Assembly (NCBI GenBank): GCA_043797735.1
Contig: JAZDPH010000050.1
Location: forward strand, 1-13,206
Direction: 5' to 3'
Source of the DNA: BS750m-G77 sp043797735
Lineage (GTDB): Bacteria > Omnitrophota > Gorgyraeia > Gygaellales > Profunditerraquicolaceae
DNA length: 13,206 nt
Below, piece by piece: positions 12,766-13,206 of the stretch. How positions within the stretch are numbered: position 1 is the stretch's first letter; each line of letters opens with the position of its first letter. A program made the position numbers and the translations under genes. Under the pieces are notes generated by a model. The model ran no database searches and was not told the origin of the DNA. It worked only from the letters and a program-made list of their open reading frames with translations.

Positions 12766-13086
12766 ATGCAGTATGTTTATATATTAGAAAATGAGAAAGG
12801 CAACCATTATATAGGTAGCTGTCAGGATGTAAATATAAGATTAAAGCGGCATAATCAAAATAGCGTACGATCTACAAAGAATAAAGGCCCATGGAAGTTG
12901 GTTTATCACAAGAAATTTGATACCAAAGCAGAAGCCAGAATTGCAGAAAATCATATAAAACAGTATAAAAATACAAATTATTTTTTGAAAACACGGCAAA
13001 ATTTAATGACCCCGTCGTCTAGCCCGGTCCAGGACAAGAGCTTTTCAAGCTCTCGACACGGGTTCAAATCCCGTCGGGGTCAATAG
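12766..13086 (+). CDS. Small GIY-YIG nuclease-domain protein running into tRNA-Glu
   Basis: The 106-residue frame encodes a single GIY-YIG domain of the small UvrC-like/YhbQ-like type. YVYI (3-6) and YIG (16-18) form the two-strand motif, R25 in IRLKRHN is the expected catalytic arginine and E61 the likely metal-binding glutamate; the RSTKNKGPWKLVYHKKF segment is typical. The recognisable domain ends by about residue 80. Codons 82-106 are the tRNA-Glu gene itself read as protein (TPSSSPVQDKSF and onward), with a stop at 13084-13086 just past the tRNA. The start follows copy A at once, without a good Shine-Dalgarno sequence. Base use is AT-rich, unlike gyrA, which suggests acquisition. Members of this family act as small nucleases in some bacteria; whether this one cuts tRNA genes or RNA is unknown. 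Confidence 0.8.
   Translation: MQYVYILENEKGNHYIGSCQDVNIRLKRHNQNSVRSTKNKGPWKLVYHKKFDTKAEARIAENHIKQYKNTNYFLKTRQNLMTPSSSPVQDKSFSSSRHGFKSRRGQ
13008..13082 (+). tRNA. tRNA-Glu (anticodon UUC)
   Basis: A full cloverleaf is visible. The acceptor stem is GACCCCG (13008-13014) with CGGGGTC (13075-13081). The D arm is bounded by GTC (13017-13019) and GAC (13033-13035). The anticodon stem is AGAGC/GCTCT (13037-13041 with 13049-13053), with loop TTTTCAA carrying TTC at 13044-13046. The T arm is ACGGG/CCCGT (13058-13062 with 13070-13074) with loop TTCAAAT. A13082 is the discriminator, and CCA is not encoded. The UUC anticodon reads GAA and GAG. It lies wholly inside the 3' end of the GIY-YIG reading frame on the same strand. 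It is flanked by two partial, hairpin-interrupted copies of itself. Confidence 0.93.
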
Positions 13087-13093
13087 TAATAAA

Positions 13094-13206
13094 GTCCAGG
13101 ACAAGAGCTTTTTCCCGACGCCCTCTATTGCTTCAGGCGTCGGGATCCCGCAGCCGGTAAGTAAACGAGGGCTGCGGGACAAGCTCTCGACACGGGTTCT
13201 CCCGCC
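13094..13206 (+). repeat. tRNA-Glu-derived element, copy C, cut by window end
   Basis: Bases 13094-13112 (GTCCAGGAC, then the anticodon 5' stem and TTTT) and 13180-13199 (CAAGCTCTCGACACGGGTTC) match the intact tRNA-Glu exactly. A 67-base double-hairpin insert (13113-13179) lies between them. Unlike copy A, this copy lacks the 5' acceptor strand and most of the D loop but keeps the T arm, although the T loop appears shortened by three A (GGGTTC followed directly by TCCCG). It starts only 11 bases after the tRNA-Glu gene. The window ends before the 3' boundary can be seen. Confidence 0.85.
13113..13179. repeat. Two tandem hairpins inserted in the copy C anticodon loop
   Basis: Unit 1 (13113-13145) has perfect 10-base arms TCCCGACGCC and GGCGTCGGGA around a 13-base loop. 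Unit 2 (13146-13179) has perfect 10-base arms TCCCGCAGCC and GGCTGCGGGA around a 14-base loop. The units abut as GGGA/TCCC with no spacer. Arms follow a shared pattern TCCCGnnGCC...GGCnnCGGGA while the loops differ completely from each other and from copy A. Confidence 0.88.

Noticed and set aside
1..13206. Canonical parS (TGTTNCACGTGNAACA)
   Set aside because: I scanned by eye and found no copy; only the degenerate site at 2323-2338 was seen.

Overview
This window is the replication-origin region of a bacterial chromosome. Two gene blocks point away from a roughly 420-base gap (4478-4894). On the minus strand, reading leftward, are rpmH, yidD, yidC, a short jag-like gene, parA and parB. On the plus strand are dnaA, dnaN, a dciA-like (DUF721) gene, gyrB and gyrA. 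The gap holds divergent sigma-70-like promoters and a few DnaA boxes, so it is the likely oriC. YidC has the large periplasmic domain of diderm bacteria, and GyrB carries the long insert seen in many Gram-negative lineages. I infer a diderm, probably uncultivated lineage; Omnitrophota or a relative is a guess from general style, not a demonstrated assignment.

The left block runs as one tight transcription unit from a strong promoter at 4531-4559. The rpmH stop and yidD start share one base, and yidC and jag overlap by 4 bases. rnpA, which normally lies between rpmH and yidD, is not there. The Jag protein has only its N-terminal domain. Two conspicuous dyads lie between parA and parB, and a degenerate parS-like palindrome lies just upstream of parA. 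Left of parB (15-542) no gene is supported. That stretch holds nested inverted repeats, short direct repeats, and a minus-strand promoter, leader and terminator that precede a probable gene leaving the window.

The right block encodes the initiator, the sliding clamp, a putative helicase loader and both gyrase subunits. recF is missing from its usual place after dnaN. gyrA follows gyrB with no gap. dnaN and dciA look AT-rich and gyrA is visibly GC-richer.

The last 550 bases are the most unusual part. A complete tRNA-Glu(UUC) gene is flanked on both sides by partial copies of itself (copy A at 12663-12761, copy C from 13094 to the window end). In both partial copies the anticodon loop is interrupted at exactly the same point by two back-to-back hairpins, each bounded by T-C-C...G-G-A. 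A small GIY-YIG nuclease gene starts directly after copy A, and its reading frame runs through the whole intact tRNA gene. This looks like a tRNA-Glu-derived repeat or cassette array, possibly mobile, and is the best candidate here for something undescribed.
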